The position numbers and the translations under genes were made by a program. Of a DNA stretch of 7,213 nt, positions 5,680 to 7,213 are shown in pieces. The notes under the pieces were generated by a model, which made no database searches, was not told the DNA's origin, and saw nothing but the letters and a program-made list of their open reading frames with translations. This DNA comes from Pseudomonadota bacterium (GTDB taxonomy: Bacteria; Pseudomonadota; Alphaproteobacteria; CACIAM-22H2), in NCBI GenBank assembly GCA_020161965.1, contig JAIUNH010000198.1, forward strand, positions 1 to 7,213, in the 5' to 3' direction. The stretch's first letter is position 1. Each line of letters opens with the position of its first letter.

Positions 5680-6513
5680 ATGAATATTCGCAAAGGCTTA
5701 CTGACCATTTTTGGTGCAACTGCACTGATTTTGGGCGCACAAGTGACGCCGGTTTCGGCACAGATCGAAACGTCGGTCGGCACCTTCTCGCCGACGATCG
5801 CTGTGACCTCGAACTATCTGTTCCGCGGTATCTCGCAGACGGACCGTAATCCCGCCCTGCAGGCCGGTTTGGAATACGGCTACACGGTCGGCATGTTCAC
5901 GCCGTACCTGGGCACCTTCATCTCGACTGTCCGCTTCCCGGACGGTGCGGGCGGTCGTCTGCGCCAGCATGTCGAACTCGATCTTTACGGCGGTCTGCGC
6001 GTCACGCCGATCGAGAACCTGACCCTCGATGTCGGCACCATCAGCTACATGTACCCGCGCAACACCGTGGACAAGCTGCCGAACGCCCAGGGCGTCGGCT
6101 CGCCGCAGTGGAACGAAGTCTACGGCAAGGCGGCTTATGATTTCGGCGTCGCCAAGGTCGTCGGCTCCGTCTACTACACCAGCGCCTTTACGGCGGCGTC
6201 GGGCACCGGCTGGTACTACGAAGCCGGCGCCGACGTGCCGCTGCCGATTTGGGATTTGACCGCGTCGGCCCGCGTCGGCCGCCAGACGGTCGATAAGAAC
6301 GCCAATTTCGGCTTCCCGGACTACACGACCTGGAATCTCGGCGTGTCGCGCGACTTCTTCGGTTTCCTCGTGGCCGCGACCTATTCGGACACGAACATCA
6401 AGAAGGGCGCGACGCTGGGCCGCGATATCAACAACGCGAACGCGACGTTGAACCAGGAAAACTACAAGCTGACGAACAACCAGTTTGTTCTGTCGCTCAC
6501 GAAGGCCTTCTAA
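5680..6513 (+). CDS. TorF family putative porin (Gcw_chp/TIGR02001-type outer-membrane beta-barrel)
   Basis: A 277-residue exported protein. Residues 1-27 are a Sec signal peptide: a basic start (MNIRK), a hydrophobic core and VSA before Q28. The mature part opens with the family signature SNYLFRGISQT (44-54) followed by PALQAGLEYG, then alternating polar/hydrophobic beta-strands rich in Tyr, Gly and Trp (YLGTFISTV, VELDLYGGLRV, VYGKAAYDFG, GWYYEAGADVPL, WNLGVSRDFFGFLVAATYSD). It ends in Phe (LSLTKAF), the usual C-terminal signal for the BAM machinery. Role: a barrel in the outer membrane, presumably a channel; its solute is unknown. Leucine codons are mostly CTG/CTC here, whereas neighbouring genes use many TTG codons, consistent with high expression. 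It is monocistronic, with its own Shine-Dalgarno and a strong terminator. Confidence 0.88.
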   Translation: MNIRKGLLTIFGATALILGAQVTPVSAQIETSVGTFSPTIAVTSNYLFRGISQTDRNPALQAGLEYGYTVGMFTPYLGTFISTVRFPDGAGGRLRQHVELDLYGGLRVTPIENLTLDVGTISYMYPRNTVDKLPNAQGVGSPQWNEVYGKAAYDFGVAKVVGSVYYTSAFTAASGTGWYYEAGADVPLPIWDLTASARVGRQTVDKNANFGFPDYTTWNLGVSRDFFGFLVAATYSDTNIKKGATLGRDINNANATLNQENYKLTNNQFVLSLTKAF

Positions 6514-6532
6514 GCCTTATTCTTCAAGGCTT
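6512..6532 (+). repeat. Inverted repeat overlapping the porin stop codon
   Basis: AAGCCTT (6512-6518) and AAGGCTT (6526-6532) form perfect 7-bp arms around a 7-nt loop, starting within the TAA stop codon at 6511-6513. The palindrome GAAGGCCTTC (6501-6510) lies directly before it. There is no T-run, so by itself it is not a terminator; with the following terminator it makes a tandem 3' hairpin, possibly protecting the mRNA against exonucleases. Confidence 0.5.
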
Positions 6533-6538
6533 CGGATC

Positions 6539-6575
6539 AAGACCGCCGGTGGCAACGCCGGCGGTCTTTTTCTTT
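6539..6575 (+). terminator. Rho-independent terminator of the porin gene
   Basis: The perfect stem GACCGCCGG (6541-6549) / CCGGCGGTC (6558-6566) surrounds an 8-nt loop and extends by two A-T pairs at its base (6539-6540 with 6567-6568). TTTTTCTTT follows the GC-rich stem. This is a canonical intrinsic terminator about 30 bp past the porin stop, and it should insulate the regulator gene that follows. Confidence 0.92.
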
Positions 6576-6587
6576 GGACCCTAGTGA

Positions 6588-6615
6588 CTTGTTTGGCGGA
6601 TTTTTGGGTTAGGCT
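6588..6615 (+). promoter_or_regulatory. Possible promoter giving a leaderless regulator mRNA
   Basis: CTTGTT (6588-6593) and TAGGCT (6610-6615) are 16 bp apart. The -10 retains T, A and the final T of TATAAT, a pattern I associate with GC-rich alphaproteobacterial promoters. A transcription start about 7 nt past the -10 falls at or next to the ATG at 6622, which would make the message leaderless. This fits the weak Shine-Dalgarno there (only AGG at 6611-6613). Inference only. Confidence 0.3.
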
Positions 6616-6621
6616 TGGCCC

Positions 6622-7213
6622 ATGACCGCCGCAAGGCTGCTTTTGCTTGCCCCCGAACTTTCGTCGCGCGTCCTCGGCGAAGGATTGCGCGCGCACGGAT
6701 TTCGCGTCGAGACGACGCAGGAAGCCGACGCCGCCTTGGCGCTGGCCGAAGGTGTCGGCTTCGATGCGGCGATCCTCGACCGCGCGGTCGCGTCGGGCCG
6801 GGCGCTGGGCGTGCTGGTCAAACGCCTTGCCGTGCCCGTCTGTTTGCTGGGCCTCGACACGCGCGGGCGTGCGCCGCACGGCGTGGCGGCGGCCTTGGCC
6901 AAGCCCGTGCGGCTCGACGATCTCGCGGGGCTGATGCACGGTCTGGTTCGCCCGGCCGCTTCGGCCGAAAAACTCGGGCCCTATGCCTTCGACGCGATTT
7001 TGCGCCGCTTGGTCGAGCGCAAAACCGCGCGCGAGATCCGGCTCACCGAACTCGAGACCGCGTTGCTGGATATGCTGTTGAAAGCCCGAGGCGAACCGGT
7101 CCCGCGCGCGGATTTGCTTCGCGCCGTTTGGGGGTATAAACCGGGATTGACGACGCGCACGCTGGAGACGCATGTCTACAGGTTGCGCCGTAAGGTCGAG
7201 CGCGACCCGGCGC
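6622..7213 (+). CDS. OmpR/PhoB-type winged-helix transcriptional regulator with degenerate receiver domain, C-terminus cut by window edge
   Basis: From the ATG at 6622, 197 codons are open to the window end. Residues 1-110 resemble a response-regulator receiver: a beta1-like LLLLAPE (6-12), the phospho-acceptor region FDAAILD with D53, and the beta5 Lys-Pro pair (LAKPVRLDDL, K94-P95). The acidic pair that binds Mg2+ after beta1 is absent (A10-P11-E12 instead of Asp-Asp/Glu-Asp), and the conserved Thr/Ser after beta4 is replaced (PVCLLGLD). Residues from about 139 are a Trans_reg_C winged helix: RLTELETALLDMLL, RADLLRAVWGY (162-172) and recognition helix TTRTLETHVYRLRRKVE (177-193). It should bind DNA in the cytoplasm; phosphorylation control is doubtful. 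No kinase gene is visible in the window. Only a few residues are probably missing. Targets are unknown; the upstream porin is one candidate by proximity only. Confidence 0.85.
   Translation, partial: MTAARLLLLAPELSSRVLGEGLRAHGFRVETTQEADAALALAEGVGFDAAILDRAVASGRALGVLVKRLAVPVCLLGLDTRGRAPHGVAAALAKPVRLDDLAGLMHGLVRPAASAEKLGPYAFDAILRRLVERKTAREIRLTELETALLDMLLKARGEPVPRADLLRAVWGYKPGLTTRTLETHVYRLRRKVERDPA

Noticed and set aside
6517..7173. A 218-codon minus-strand open frame opposite the regulator
   Set aside because: It would begin within the regulator and end in the porin terminator region. The plus frame has a textbook Trans_reg_C domain.

Overview
The window looks like chromosomal DNA from a high-GC Gram-negative bacterium. 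It is most likely an alphaproteobacterium, plausibly of the Rhodospirillales type. The reasons are the heavy use of GCG/GCC/CGC/TTG codons, an alphaproteobacterial-looking LolA, a TorF-family outer-membrane protein with a terminal Phe, and weak -10 boxes of the TAGGCT kind. This taxonomic assignment is inference. I see no insertion sequence, phage, CRISPR, tRNA or rRNA signal.

Layout, left to right. Positions 1-1889 (minus) hold most of a TPR plus SPINDLY/O-GlcNAc-transferase-type glycosyltransferase, whose C-terminus lies beyond the left edge. Only 38 bp separate it from a divergent yggS-family PLP-binding protein (1928-2596, plus). That gene converges, with a 3-bp gap, on an unrecognised Ala/Pro-rich protein (2600-3679, minus). 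Upstream of the unknown gene on the same strand, across a short gap with a small hairpin, is lolA (3787-4452, minus), the periplasmic lipoprotein carrier, here with a Tat-like signal sequence. Sixty bp away, and divergent from lolA, is an aldo/keto reductase (4513-5520, plus) with a GTG start fixed by a perfect Shine-Dalgarno. After 159 bp comes a TorF-family putative porin (5680-6513, plus), ending in a tandem hairpin and a strong rho-independent terminator. Last is an OmpR-type winged-helix regulator with a degenerate receiver domain (6622 onward, plus), cut by the right edge.

The genes do not form one pathway. Two concern the envelope (lolA and the porin), one is a cofactor-homeostasis gene (yggS), one is a putative protein glycosyltransferase, one an oxidoreductase and one a transcription factor. 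Four adjacent gene pairs change direction, so most transcription units have one or two genes. lolA with the downstream unknown gene is the only plausible co-transcribed pair.

Nothing here amounts to a clearly new system. The items most worth a second look are the unknown protein next to lolA, the Tat-like signal on LolA, the degenerate receiver of the last regulator with a possible leaderless promoter, and the predicted SPINDLY-type transferase. Many long open frames overlap these genes on the opposite strand. I treated them as GC-driven shadows because each lies over a gene with recognisable family motifs or a better reading frame.
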